Below are positions 11,826-22,638 of a DNA stretch of 64,000 bases, piece after piece. Below the pieces are notes generated by a model. The model worked only from the letters and a program-made list of their open reading frames with translations. It was not told where the DNA came from and did not search any database. This DNA is from Astragalus membranaceus (taxonomy: Eukaryota > Streptophyta > Magnoliopsida > Fabales > Fabaceae), in assembly GCA_039519185.1 (NCBI GenBank), contig CM076847.1:69515521-69579520 (forward strand). Direction: 5' to 3'. The translations under genes were made by a program, and so were the position numbers. Numbering within the stretch: position 1 is the stretch's first letter; each line of letters starts with the position of its first letter.

Positions 11826-12744
11826 ATGGCGTCCTCCTATTCCGATTTCGCAACAAATCCCTCCAACCCCTACTATATGCATCCAAACGAAAATCCATCA
11901 CTGGTTTTGGTTCAACCTCCACTTGACAACCAGAACTATCAAACCTGGTCTCGATCTATGAAGGTGGCTCTCATCTCGAAAAAAAGGTGAAATTCGTCGA
12001 CGGCAGCCTCGTTCCTCCGTCGACCTCTGATACGCTCTACGAGCCTTAGATTCGCTGCAACAACCTCGTTCTCTCATGGCTTCAACGTTCGATTTCTCCG
12101 GACATCGCAAAATCACTCCTCTGGTGGGATCGTGCTTCTACGGTTTGGAAGAGTTTGAAAAAGCGATTCTCTTATGGCGACATTTTTCACATTGCTGATC
12201 TCCAGGAAGAATTGGCTCGACTTCAGCAAGGTAACCTCGATCTTTCATCCTATTTCACCAAACTCACCACTCTTTGGGAAGAAATCGAAAATTTCCGCCC
12301 TATCCGCGATTGTACCTGTGCAATTCCATGTACCTGCGGTGTTGCTTCTGATCTTCCCAAGTTCAAAGAACAGGACAAGGTTATAAAATTCTTGAAAGGT
12401 CTGAGCGAGCAATTTTCTCAGGTCAGATCTCAGATAATGTTGATCTCCCCTTTACCTTCTCTGGATAGCGCTTTTTCCATGGTGCTTCAACAGGAACCTC
12501 AGTTTAATCTCACTACTACTACTACTGATTCTACGATTGAAAATCAATCTTCTGTGAATCATGTCTCACAAACTACTTTTCGTGCTTCCGAGGTATTGGC
12601 CGTAATTCCTCCGGTGGCCGTGGCAACCGCCTGTGTACGCATTGTGGTCGTACTAATCATACAATTGATACATGCTTTATTAAGCATAGTTATCCACCAG
12701 ATTTTCAACACCGCAAGCCTGCCTCTACTGGTTCTTCTACATCT
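11826..12744 (+). pseudogene. copia gag, frameshifted and with a nonsense codon
   Basis: Translation from the ATG at 11826 gives a typical plant copia Gag N-terminus (MASSYSDFATNPSNPYYMHP) and the motif NYQTWSRSMKVAL. The frame breaks at an A7 run near 11981-11987, where one base is missing relative to the downstream frame. In the downstream frame a TAG at 12047-12049 stands where family members have Trp (EP-W-IRCNN). The long middle part, with LARLQQGNLDLSSYFTKLTTLW and KFLKGLSEQFSQVRSQI, is open from 12155. A second frame change near 12590 is needed to reach the zinc knuckle CTHCGRTNHTIDTC (12634-12675). Known role: capsid and RNA packaging. As it stands no full Gag can be made. Confidence 0.9.
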
Positions 12745-14786
12745 GTGAGTGCTTCTTCAACCAACACAGTCCAAGACTCCAATGTTTCCACACCTGCTGC
12801 TGTATCGTCCTCCACCACTGCTAGTCCTTCAATTAACATGATTCAAGAGCAATTCCAACAAATTCTGCAACTTCTTCAACAGTCTAGTGCGCCTACAACC
12901 CAACCTGCCTCTGTAAACTCCATCTTTGCTACAACATCATCCTCCCAAAACTCTGTTTCTCCATCCAAATCCGGTACGTATAAACATATTTACTATGTAG
13001 ATGATTCTGGTAAGCTTAATCATTTCTGGATAGTAGATACTGGTGCTACGGACCACATCACACACCAATTTTATTTCAACCTATAACATTGCTCCGAAAT
13101 CCATGACCATGCCAAATGGTGACACTGTCACCACCACTACTTCTGGCACAGTTCTCCTGTTTGGTTCATTAGTCCTTCACAATGTGTATTACTTTCCTTC
13201 ATTTCATGTGAATATCATATCTGTAACCACATTGCTTGATTCCCTATTATATGATGTGCAATTACATCCAGACTGTTGCAAAATTGTGCAGCTATCCCAC
13301 CCGAGGATGACTGGATTTACAGCTAAGAGGATTGGCAAATTGTACGTGCTAGACACCTCCACATTGGCATCACAACCTTCTACTAGTTCCTGTAATGCTT
13401 TTATCTCCACACTCTTAGATTCAAATATGAATAACCCTGCCACTATTTGGCGCCATAGACTAGGACACTTATCCACACCAATTCACAAATGTATTGCCAA
13501 TCAATTTCCATATATTTCATTTGATTCTTGTTCAAAGCCATGTGATACTTGCCACTATGCAAAACAAGAGAATTTACCTTTTACTCATAGCAATACACAT
13601 TCTACTGCTGTCTTTGATTTAGTTCATGCTGACATTTGGGGACCTTTTGCTACCCCCTCTATATCTGGTCATAAATATTTCCTGACTTTAGTAGATGACT
13701 ATAGTCGTTTCACTTGGACCATTTTTATGAAAACTAAGAGTGAAACCCGAACCCATCTCACCAACTTCATTGCCTTTATTGAAAGACAGTTTAACAAAAA
13801 CTTAAAATGCCTCTGTAGTGATAATGGACCTGAATTCCTTATGACCAACTACTTCCTCTCTAAAGGTATCCTTCACCAAAGATCATGTGTAGAAACACCC
13901 CAACAAAATGGCATAGTTGAGCGCAAACACCAACACATACTCAATGTTGCCCGTGCCCTCTCCTTTCAATCCCATTTACCTTCAAATATGTGGCACTTAC
14001 CCATCCAACAAGCCACTCACATCATAAGTAGACTCCCCACTCCATTACTCCAAAACAGATCCCCATATGAGTTACTTCACTCCAAACCTCCCACTCTCCT
14101 ACACCTTAGAGTGTTTGGATGTCTTGCTTTCTCATCAACCCTTCATAACCATAGAACTAAATTTGAACCTCGAGCTAGGAAATCAATTTTTCTTGGCTAT
14201 AGGGAAGGAACCAAAGGCTATCTACTGTATGACATTCACACTCACGAGTTCTATGTTTCTAGGAATATTGTCTTCCATGAAACAATTTTTCCCTTCTCAA
14301 ATTCCTCCACAAACAATCCACACACCCGCAACACTCCTCCACTTATTACTACCTCCTCTGATCTTTCATATGACCTACCAATACTCCCTGTCCCTCCTAC
14401 ACAGCCTCCTCTTACAGAAACTCCAAATACCTCTAACTCCACCCAACCAGAAACCACACATTTTCCCACTACTACAACTACTAATACTCCTCAACCTGAC
14501 CTTACAGCACCTGCTACCTCACACCCTTCAAATACCTCTGTCCCACCTCAAACTATTGAAAGTGAACCCAGCACCAGTGTACCTACTCGTACATCAACCA
14601 GAATTAAAACTGCACCTGCCTACTTATCAGATTATCACTGCAATTTGCTATCTTCTCAACTGCCAGTGTCATCCTCAGGTAACTCTCCCTACCCCTTATC
14701 CTCTGTTATATCTTATGACAATTGTAATTCTACCTATAAACACTTTTGCCTAGCCATCAAGCAAACTAGACTGTTGGCAGGCAGCT
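12745..14786 (+). pseudogene. copia protease and integrase region, frame-broken
   Basis: The protease active site WIVDTGATDHIT lies at 13027-13062. The frame ends at 13086 and the sequence continues in another frame from about 13075. That frame carries the GAG-pre-integrase block (WRHRLGHLS at about 13448) and the integrase core with its D-D-E residues: HADIWG (about 13627), SDNGPEF (about 13818) and NGIVERKHQ (about 13909). A T/S/P-rich linker follows (about 14290-14600). The frame then runs into a wrong-frame tail ending at 14872, because a frame change near 14785 separates it from RT. Known roles: polyprotein cleavage and DNA integration. All catalytic residues are present but never in one continuous frame. 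Confidence 0.92.
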
Positions 14787-16286
14787 ATGCAGTCAGAATT
14801 GGATGCTCTTGCATCTACAAACACTTGGACAATTGTGGATCTACCAACAGGAAAACATCCCATTGGTTGTAAATGGGTGTACAAGATCAAACATCATGCA
14901 GGTGGGTCAATTGAACGGTATAAGGCGCGTCTAGTTGCCAAAGGATACACCCAAATGGAGGGTGTTGATTACTTTGACACATTTTCTCCAGTTGCAAAAC
15001 TAACTACCATCCGTACTCTTCTTTCCCTAACTGCCATCAAAGGTTCGCACCTAGAACAACTTGATGAAGAGGTATATATGGATCTTCCTCCTGGCCTCAC
15101 TCCATCTACATCCCCCTCATCATCCATCAAAGTGTGCAAGCTTAACAAGTCACTCTACGGCCTCAAGCAGGCTAGTAGACAATGGTATTCTAAACTTTCC
15201 ACTGCTTTAGTTTCTCTTGGCTACAAACACTCCACTGCTGATCACTCTCTCTTCACAAAGCTGCACAATACTGAATTTACTGCTCTTTTAGTTTTTGTAG
15301 ATGACATTGTATTGGCTGGTAATTGTCTCACTGAAATACAACATGTCAAGAAATTTTTGGAAGCTAAGTTCAAGATCAAAGATCTTGGCAATCTACGGTT
15401 CTTTCTTGGTCTTGAGGTAGCACGCTCCAAGCAAGGAATTTTTTTAAATCAGAGAAAGTATGCCCTTGAATTGCTTGAGGATAGTGGCTTACTTGCAGCC
15501 AAACCTTGTGCCACACCTTATGATGCTTCTTTGAAAATGCATGACCCTACTTCCCCTACTCTTGAGGATGTCTCCTCTTATAGAAGATTAGTTGGCAGGC
15601 TCCTATACCTCACTACAACAAGGCCAGATTTAGCCTTCATTGTGCAGCAACTCAGTCAGTTTATCTCCAAGCCACTACAAGTTCATCACTCTGCGGCTTT
15701 ACGGGTACTTCGGTACATCAAAGGTGCTCCAGCATTGGGTCTATTTTACTCTGCAGGTTCTTCTATGAAACTTTCTGGTTTTACTGATTCGGATTGGGCA
15801 ACCTGCCCCTCTACACGCAGGTCTATTTCTGGCTATTGTGTATTTCTAGGTTCCTCATTACTGTCCTGGAAATCCAAGAAACAATCAACGGTATCCAGGT
15901 CATGTTCTGAGGCAGAATACCGTGCTTTAGCTAGCTTAACCTGTGAACTCCAGTGGCTGAAATACCTTTTTGACGACTTACACATCACTCTAGCAGGTCC
16001 TACCTCTGTTTACTGTGACAACAAGAGCGCCATTCATCTTGCTCACAACCCCATATTTCACGAACGCACCAAACACATCAAAATTGACTGCCATGTTATT
16101 TGTGAAAGAATCCAAAATGGCCTCATTCACCTGTTGTCAGTGTCTTTAGCTTCACAGTTGGCCGATGTTCTCACCAAGGCTCTTCCATCTCCCACATATT
16201 CTACATTGGTTTCCAAGCTTGGCCTATTGAATATCCATAGTCCAGCTTGTGGGGGGCTCTTACCTATTGTAAATAATACTAACTAG
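14787..16286 (+). pseudogene. copia reverse transcriptase and RNase H, with in-frame RT gap
   Basis: An open stretch of 499 codons holds the RT motifs KWVYKIKHHAGG, RYKARLVAKGY, YGLKQASRQWYSKL and the catalytic FVDD (15294-15305). Copia RNase H follows with SGFTDSDWATCP, SRSCSEAEYRAL and VYCDNKSAIHLAHNP, and the C-terminal signature SQLADVLTKALP. At 15050-15075 the sequence reads HLEQLDEEVYMDLPPG; copia RTs normally have an extra ~11-12 residue segment (AFLHG block) between QLD and EEVYM, so an in-frame deletion has removed part of the catalytic palm. The stop lies 29 bp inside the 3' LTR. This is the longest intact frame of the element but probably inactive. Confidence 0.93.
16246..16257 (+). 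other. Polypurine tract of the copia element
   Basis: GCTTGTGGGGGGC lies just before the 3' LTR; the six-G run ends one base before TCTTACC. Confidence 0.75.
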
Positions 16287-16477
16287 AGTTATTATAGTTA
16301 GCTTAATTATGTAACCTCAGTTATTATAACTAACTTGTTCAGTTAGCTTAGTTTTAGCTAGATGTGACAGATTTGTATATAGTCTCATTCTTGTAACCGA
16401 TTTCAGTTTCAGATCAATAATGAAGCATTTTCATTCCTTTCTTGATCCTTCTCTTTCTCTGCACTCTGATCTCAACA
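16258..16477 (+). repeat. 3' LTR of the copia element (220 bp)
   Basis: Same as the 5' LTR except for two transitions (AATTTG to AACTTG and TTAGTTT to TTAGCTT). Followed by TSD CAACC at 16478-16482. Confidence 0.95.
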
Positions 16478-16482
16478 CAACC

Positions 16483-16896
16483 AGACACTTCAGGTTTATC
16501 CTAGTTTACTAAGAAATGAGTTAGAGGATGCATGTGATATAAGAATTTAAGAATGGTCCCTTGTCAATATTATGAATCTAAGGGAAAATTGAGTAACTCT
16601 TAGAATCTTAAAAAATGGATCCTAGCAGTGAGAATAGTTACATTTGACGGAGCGTTAAATCTACAAAGTAAGTGAAGGCTTAACGATTAACTTTGATGCC
16701 ACAAGGTAGGAATATAAGGATCATGACTATGGTGTGATGTTTTCTATGGCTCATTAACAAGACGACGAAGGTGGGTGGCTGGGTGTGATTCTTCTTGTAG
16801 AGAGAGAGAAAGTTTTTATCCTTCCCTCGGTTAATTTCTAGAAATTAAAATTATCTTCTACAAATCATAGCAAACCAAAAGATCCTTTAGATGATA
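16483..16896. other. Gene-free DNA between copia element and hAT MITE
   Basis: AT-rich, with a short GA run near 16800. No recognised coding or repeat structure. It resumes after the MITE at 17149. Confidence 0.5.
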
Positions 16897-16904
16897 GTAG
16901 GCAG

Positions 16905-17139
16905 CAAGGTTCTAAAAAGCGGTCTGTTACACCGAAAACGGCCGCGACAAAACTGTCTCGGTAGTGACCGTTATCGCGACAAAACGGCCGCGACAAATAA
17001 TTTTAATAAAATTTATGCATTATTGTGATTAATTCACACCGCGACGACCGCGACTTGTAACGCAACAGCCGCAACGGCCGAAAACGCGAAAGCCTTAACG
17101 CGACCGCGGCCGTGACCGCGACCGTTATTTAGAACCTTG
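16905..17139. mobile_element. hAT-type MITE, 235 bp, TSD GTAGGCAG
   Basis: Terminal inverted repeats CAAGGTTCTAAA...TTTAGAACCTTG enclose a very CpG-rich interior made of CGGCCGCGAC-like words. The 8-bp duplication GTAGGCAG lies at 16897-16904 and 17140-17147. An 8-bp TSD with CA-ending TIRs fits the hAT superfamily. If the outermost base is not counted, a 9-bp TSD (GTAGGCAGC) is possible, so a Mutator assignment cannot be excluded. No transposase is encoded. Confidence 0.87.
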
Positions 17140-17148
17140 GTAGGCAGC

Positions 17149-17993
17149 GTAGTGTTGGCGACATCAAGGAGCACCGCAATGAGAGAGTTGGATTGCGTTT
17201 CATTTTCCATGTGTATCCCCCAAGGAACAGAGAGTACCTTTAAGCACAATCTTGAGAGTAGAAGGACGAAAGGAAGCAACAAGGATCGAAAGAGAACCAA
17301 GAAAGAGGAAGAAAACACTTGAGACCAGTTATCTGCATGGTCTGTGCTTGTCCTGCACGGTCTGTGTCATGTCTTCCCAACAAATGGAGGAATTTAAGCA
17401 AGGATCTAGTGGCTTGCACGGTCCGCGCTCCTACATGCACGGTCCCTAAACTCCCAAGTCTAAACTTTATTTTATTAAAGCTTGTATTCTAATATAATCT
17501 AATCTCATTATTCTTTAAGCTTTTACTTCAATTATCAAACGAAGAACTGAAAGGTGAAGTTTGATAATGGAACTATGAGATTAGATTAGAGAATCAAAAC
17601 ATGAAAATAGTTTTGAGACTCTTGGGATAAAAAGGTTTATACTCAAGGGCTTTGCAATAATCAACCATGAAAATATGTTAGATTATTGGTTCAAAGCACA
17701 CTCTTGTGTATTCTGAAAGGAAACACGAGTTACCAATGAATATTTTGTCCTTAGAATATGATGCTTATATAAAATAGCGGATGGATGAGGGATTGTGAAT
17801 TCATTCTATCATTTTGATTAGACGACAATCCTAGGACACTTATAATTTTGAATTTTAATCAAACAATACTTTCTTCCACAATTTAATCACTCCTTTTAGC
17901 TAATCACCACCGAAAATAAAATTGGTAATCACATAAGTCTCTGTGGGATCGATACTTTTACTACGTGATAGAACCGTGCACTTGCAGCATATC
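17149..17993. other. Gene-free DNA with possible Ty3/gypsy LTR-end fragment
   Basis: 17320-17450 carries four copies of a GCACGGTC-like word. The end of the stretch (TGTGGGATCGATAC and GAACCGTGCACTTGCA near 17941-17987) resembles the U5 end of Athila-type plant LTRs from memory, but no matching second LTR or primer site is present. The CACTA element interrupts it at ATC. Confidence 0.35.
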
Positions 17994-17996
17994 ATC

Positions 17997-18531
17997 CACT
18001 ACAAAAAAAAGCAGTATAAGCGACGGATTTTTCCGTCGCTAATGTGCCTTAGCGAGGGAATTAGCGACGGAACAAATCCCTCGCTAAAAAGGGCCTCGCT
18101 AATGGTTAGCGACGAAAGTTAGTGATGGAATTTAGCGAGGGAATTTAGCGAGGGAACTTCCGTCGCTAATCACCTCGTAATCCGTGTTTTTTTGAAATCC
18201 CGCTTAAAATTAGCGATGGATTTTCCGTCGCTAATGACCTCGTAATTCGTGATTTTTTTTTAATATTATAATATTTTTAATATTCGATATATTATAAAAT
18301 TATTGTTATAATATTATTAAATTATAATTTTGTTATACAATTATTATAAAATTATTGTGAAATATGGTGGTGGTGGTGATGGTGATGGTAGAGGTGAAAT
18401 ATGGGGATGAGTTTGTGTAGAGAGAGAGAGAGATGGTTAGAGAGAGAGATTGGGGTATGGTTAGAGAGAGGAGTGAGGGTGGAAGTTAATTTGTGGTGGT
18501 GGTGGTGGTGAAATATGGGAAGGAGTTTGTG

Positions 18532-18581
<50 letters not shown>

Positions 18582-19241
18582 GGTATGGTTAAAGAGAGGA
18601 GTGAGGGTGGAAGTTATTTTGGTGGTGGTGGTGGTGAAATATGGGAAAAAGTTTGTGTATAGAGAGAGAGAGAGAGGGGTATGGTTAAAGAGAGGAGTGA
18701 GGGTGGAAATTAATTTTGTGGTGGTAGTGGTGGTGGTGGAGGTGAAATATGGGAAGAGAGAGGAGAGTAGGTTGGTGGTGTGGTGGTGTAGGGTGGGTTT
18801 GGGTTGGGTAGAGAGAGAGGAGAGTAAGGGAGAAAGAGAGTGAAGTGTGAGAAAAGAAAAGAAGAAGATAAGAGAGAAAAAGTGAGGAGGATTCGGTTTA
18901 ATAAAAAAAATTAGAATTAGCGACGGATTCATAATTTTACGCATTCCAATGTCTGCGCAACGGTCACGTCAGCATTAGCGACGGACCATTAGCGACGGAT
19001 TAGTGCCTTAGCGACGGATTCAGAATTGGTGCAATTTCCAAGGAATTAGCGACGGATTTTTTGCGATGAATTTTAAATTTAGCGACGGAATTTAAATTTT
19101 TTGTTAAGAAAAGCGCGCCTTCTTTATTATTAGCGACGGATTTTTGTTCCCTCGCTAAAATCCGTCGCTACTTAAACATTAGCGACGGATTTTGATTCCC
19201 TCGCTAAAATTCCATCGCTAATAAGGCGTTTTTTTGTAGTG
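17997..19241. mobile_element. Non-autonomous CACTA (En/Spm) transposon, 1245 bp, TSD ATC
   Basis: The ends are CACTACAAAAAAA at 17997 and TTTTTTTGTAGTG ending at 19241, the CACTA superfamily terminus, flanked by the 3-bp TSD ATC (17994-17996 and 19242-19244). Both subterminal zones are filled with TTAGCGACGGA / TCCGTCGCTAA words in both orientations (about ten at each end), the expected transposase-binding arrays. The middle (about 18360-18840) is GGT- and GA-microsatellite and encodes nothing. It needs a transposase from elsewhere. Confidence 0.96.
18361..18845 (+). repeat. GGT/GA microsatellite core of the CACTA element
   Basis: Alternating (GGT)n and (GA)n blocks, arranged as a diverged tandem repeat of a module: GGTGG-rich, GAAATATGGGAA, GTTTGTGTATAGAGAG, GGTATGGTTA, GAGTGAGGGTGGAA. 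The module occurs about four times (from about 18364, 18496, 18622 and 18717). Apparent open frames across it are low complexity. Confidence 0.85.
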
Positions 19242-19244
19242 ATC

Positions 19245-19709
19245 GTTGATTTGAGGAGTTCAGAAAGGAATCAAACATTGTTCGTATATTTTGCATAAAT
19301 TACTTTTTACTCTCGTGATTAAATGGGGAAGTAAAATTGAAATGAAAGGTGGAGGCCATGCACCTAGAATTGATTCTATGTGATAATATCTCGGACTTCA
19401 TGTGAGAAAACTGAGTTTGTAACCCTCATTGGTTAATGTTTAGCGCCTTGAGTACATTGCCACCTCGACCATCACCGGACATTATCAAGTACTAGTAGAG
19501 AGTCTGTGATAATAAAGTCTTCAAAAGAGGTGTTCTTCTCCAGGAAATAGAACATGTTATCCTAGCACGTGCACATAGAGTAGTGAATATTTTGGATTAC
19601 GCATCCTCATATGTATATGAGATGTGTTGGTCACCGCAGACTAGTCTTTACATATTTTTTGGTAGTTCAAAGAAAAGGAAGAAAAAAGAAAAGGGGCAAA
19701 AAAGGAAAA
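19245..19709. other. Gene-free DNA between CACTA element and LINE
   Basis: No coding or repeat structure recognised. A purine-rich tract at 19666-19710 borders the LINE frame. Confidence 0.5.
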
Positions 19710-21075
19710 TCAGACTCTCAAGTACACTGAACCACTTGCATCACGAGCAAGTATACTCTCCAAACCAGGTACAGGAACATCGAACGTTGACCAAGGCGAA
19801 TCGTGATGGGCGCCCAGCTTTGCAAGAAGATCTGCCACTGAGTTCCCCTCCCTCCAGCAATGAAACAAACGCACTGACCAATCTCTCTGCAACAGATCTT
19901 TAATAGATTGAAGAAGAGCAGCATACGAATGGAACCGATTGCACTTCCGGTGAAAAAGATCCAAAGCCATCTTAGAATCGCTATAACAGACCAGATTTCG
20001 AACTCCCAACTCCCAGGCCAGTAAGAGCCCTCTGTAAATCGCCATGATTTCAGCCTTGAGGATCTCTGAAATTCCCAAGTTTCCAGCAAATCCGATTATG
20101 TAAACACCATCACTGCGCCGGAGAAGACCTTCGAAGCCCGATCGACCCGGATTTCCAATAGAGCTACCATCGACATTGAGAACGGTAACTTCTTCCTTAG
20201 ATGGGTGGCAGGATGTCAAATGAACGGGTCGAGGAACTCGAAGAAAACGATCGGAGACTGAAATGATATCGGCCAAGTGGTTGACCTCCATTTTCAGTTT
20301 GAATGAAGATATATCCTCTTGAGCAAGGATCTGCGAGTTTCTCTTCCTCCACAGCCACCAAATACCTGCAACAAACAAAGCAAACGTATGGGAATTTACT
20401 CCGTAACGGAGCCACTCGCCGACCCTAGAGTTAATAAAAAAATTGATATCGGTGAAGCCCAGGTCTCTCCAAGGATCTACGAATGAGGGCAGTCACGCAG
20501 GGCATGAATCACAACTTCGGGGGAATTCTGACACCGGGGACAGGTAGGAGCAGATAGCATATTTCTGTAGTGAAGAACCTCCGCTGTAGGAAGGGAATTG
20601 TGGCAAGCTAACCACATGAGGACTTTAACTTTCTCTGGGACAGGAGCCTTCCAAATCCAGTTCCAATCAGAGTTGTTTGAGGGTTGGGGAAAGATACGAT
20701 TGAGGAGCCAGGAGTAACCACTTTGAGCAGAATAGATGCCATCTAATTGGCTCTTCCAACGGAAGCAATCAGGGACAAGTGGGTTCAAATAAATAGGTAA
20801 GTCATTTATGTAATTCCTTATGAGGTTATAGGAATATTATTATAGAGAGAATCTAAGTTCCATACACCTTGAATAATGTCTTTAATGCATAAATGAGAGT
20901 CATGAATGTCAACATAGGGAAGAAGGCTGCTTATATTTCCGACACGAGTCCAAGGGACATACCAAATAGAACTGTTGCCATTTTCGATCTTAAACTCGTA
21001 GCCATCCTGAAGCTCAAAACGAGCTTTGCTTATGGCATTCCATGTAGGTGACCCATTAGATTTGCTAGTGAATAG
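19710..21075 (-). pseudogene. 5'-truncated LINE ORF2: RT C-terminal region, zf-RVT and RNase H
   Basis: Read on the minus strand from 21075. The RT-connection region contains NSSIWYVPWTRVGNISSL (about 20930-20990). The zinc-binding RVT domain has FRWKSQLDGIYSAQSGY, KVKVLMWLACHNSLPTAEVL and CPRCQNSPEVVIHALRDCP (20477-20788). An RNase H domain follows (19710-20378) with all four acidic residues in context: NVDGSSIGNPG, KAEIMAIYRG, CYSDSKMALDL and GNSVADLLAKLG. Stops or frame changes occur near 20815 and near 20470, so it is a pseudogene, though the RNase H part is open over 222 codons. The upstream RT and endonuclease are absent: at 21076 the sequence is interrupted by a Tat/Ogre-like LTR. Known role of an intact copy: ORF2 protein of a non-LTR retrotransposon. 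Confidence 0.87.
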
Positions 21076-22638
21076 TGTTGCGCCCGAAAAAGTCCCCGAG
21101 GGAGAACCTTCCTCGTTCACAACTTTTCCTAAGACAATGAAGCCGCCACCAATATTTATTAAGGAAAATATTAGGAAAACCTTTTTTGGAAAGCGATTGG
21201 TCTTGCGAAACTAGAGAATAGGGTTCGGGGGTCGGTTACACGCAGGGAAGGTGTTAGCACCCCACACGTCCTCTCTACTGAGAGGGAACCTTTAATTAAA
21301 TGTGTGGTTTTAGTGTGCTGACTTGAAAATACTTAATTTTGCCTCTCTACTTTCTTATTGAAAAATTCTTAATGAAAATCTTTATTTATTATGAAAAAGA
21401 AAAGGGGGAAGAATGGGTTTTTAGAAAAAAACGCTTGACGGGGTATGACCCGCTCCTACGTATCCCCATTGTAATGAGGAATCAAAGCTTACGTAGTTCT
21501 GCTGTGTCTTTTTTGGAAATGATGCTTATGCATGAATGTCTCATCTTGGATGAACTTGACGAGGATTTTTTTGCAAGTTGTTTTTGTTTTATCTTTATGT
21601 GATGAAAGGGAATGCAAGATGAATGTTTTTTTTTTCAAAATTGGAATTTTATGCAATGCAAATGATGCAATGATGCAGTGATGCAATGATGCGATGATGC
21701 AAGGATGCTTTTTTTTTGTGTTTTTGTAGAAAGAGGATATTTACAGGTGGTGATTTGAAAATTTTCACACTATATGCCACCTCATATAGGCGTTTATTGA
21801 AAAGGGAAAGCATATCTTTTTTTTTTAATTTTCAAAAATTTTAAAGGAAAAATTGATTGAACTGAATGCAACGATGCAACACACAATTTGGAAAGCCCTT
21901 GTGACCTAAAAGGGGGTAGAACCTATGATCTAAGGTATTTTAGGGATAATCTTCTCATGTAGCTCTATTCACTTCCTTACAAGGCAACCAAGAGCTAAAG
22001 TCTCTCTCATGATGGCACCCACAATCGTAGAAAGCTACCGAGTGTGAGGCATCATGACAAAGCGCACTCTTGGGCGGAACTTTTATGAGAGCCATACAGA
22101 CAAAGGTCTACGAATGGCAGTCACTAATCGTTCCCACTCTCCTAGGTTTTTGATCAGACCTTGGGTTTTAGGCCCCACTCAATGCTCACAAGTATAGGAT
22201 GTGAAGTGTGTGTCGAGGGCGCAACACCTAGGAATAACTACCCTTCCCCACCTGCAAATGAAAATCCAGAGCAGTCCAGACAAATAGCATGTTGTTTATC
22301 CTAGGGTTCAATATCGATCCAATATAAACTAATCTAGGGTGCCAATAACAATGCACGACTTACCTCAAGAAAGGGAGCAAAGAAGATGGGGACATGATAA
22401 GAAAGGGGAAGAAATGCATGAGGGAACTAAGCAAAGAAGTAACTATCTATTGCTTTAAACGAAAGCAAACATAGAAGAAGAATGCACATGGATGTAATAT
22501 GCTTATGAAAAAGGAAGAAGAAGAGAGGCAAAGCAAGATATTCGAATCAATCATATAAACCACACACTTAATTAATTAGGCTTGACCCACTTTTAAAAAA
22601 AATGTTTTTTTTTTAGTGTCCCCAGTGAAGTCGCCAGC
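21076..22638 (-). mobile_element. Tat/Ogre-like LTR retrotransposon, left copy (A)
   Basis: The plus-strand start TGTTGCGCCC at 21076 directly abuts the LINE. Positions 21076-21227 repeat at 22639-22790 with one visible mismatch, and 21433-22035 repeat at 27795-28381 nearly identically apart from a 16-bp length difference. GTCGGTTACACGCAGG and GTGTTAGCACCCC (about 21231-21275) are words I associate with Ogre-type legume LTRs (from memory). The copy ends in a PBS-like sequence. No gag or pol is present, so this is an LTR plus leader from which the internal region is missing. Its extent on the right is not certain. Confidence 0.65.
22618..22636 (-). other. PBS-like sequence beside the right Tat/Ogre-like copy
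   Basis: The minus strand reads TGGCGACTTCACTGGGGAC, two bases away from the LTR end GCGCAACA. TGGCGAC...GGGGA-type primer sites occur in Tat-lineage elements; the tRNA is not assigned here. It indicates that the copy starting at 22639 is the 5' LTR of a minus-strand element. Confidence 0.6.

Larger units (their letters stand above)
11526..16477 (+). mobile_element. Complete Ty1/copia LTR retrotransposon, 4952 bp, coding-defective
   Basis: Two 220-bp LTRs (11526-11745 and 16258-16477) differ at only two positions and are flanked by the 5-bp TSD CAACC (11521-11525 and 16478-16482). A primer-binding site follows the 5' LTR directly and a G-rich polypurine tract precedes the 3' LTR. The internal order gag, protease, integrase, RT, RNase H is the Ty1/copia order. 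Gag has a frameshift and a nonsense codon, there are further frame changes before protease, before integrase and before RT, and RT has an in-frame gap. The insertion looks recent yet is non-autonomous. Confidence 0.97.

Noticed and set aside
14067..14753. 228-codon open frame within the copia element
   Set aside because: Out-of-frame shadow of the integrase-RT linker; leucine/proline-rich with no domain.
18486..18944. 152-codon minus-strand and 116-codon plus-strand frames
   Set aside because: Low-complexity translations of the GA/GGT microsatellite inside the CACTA element.
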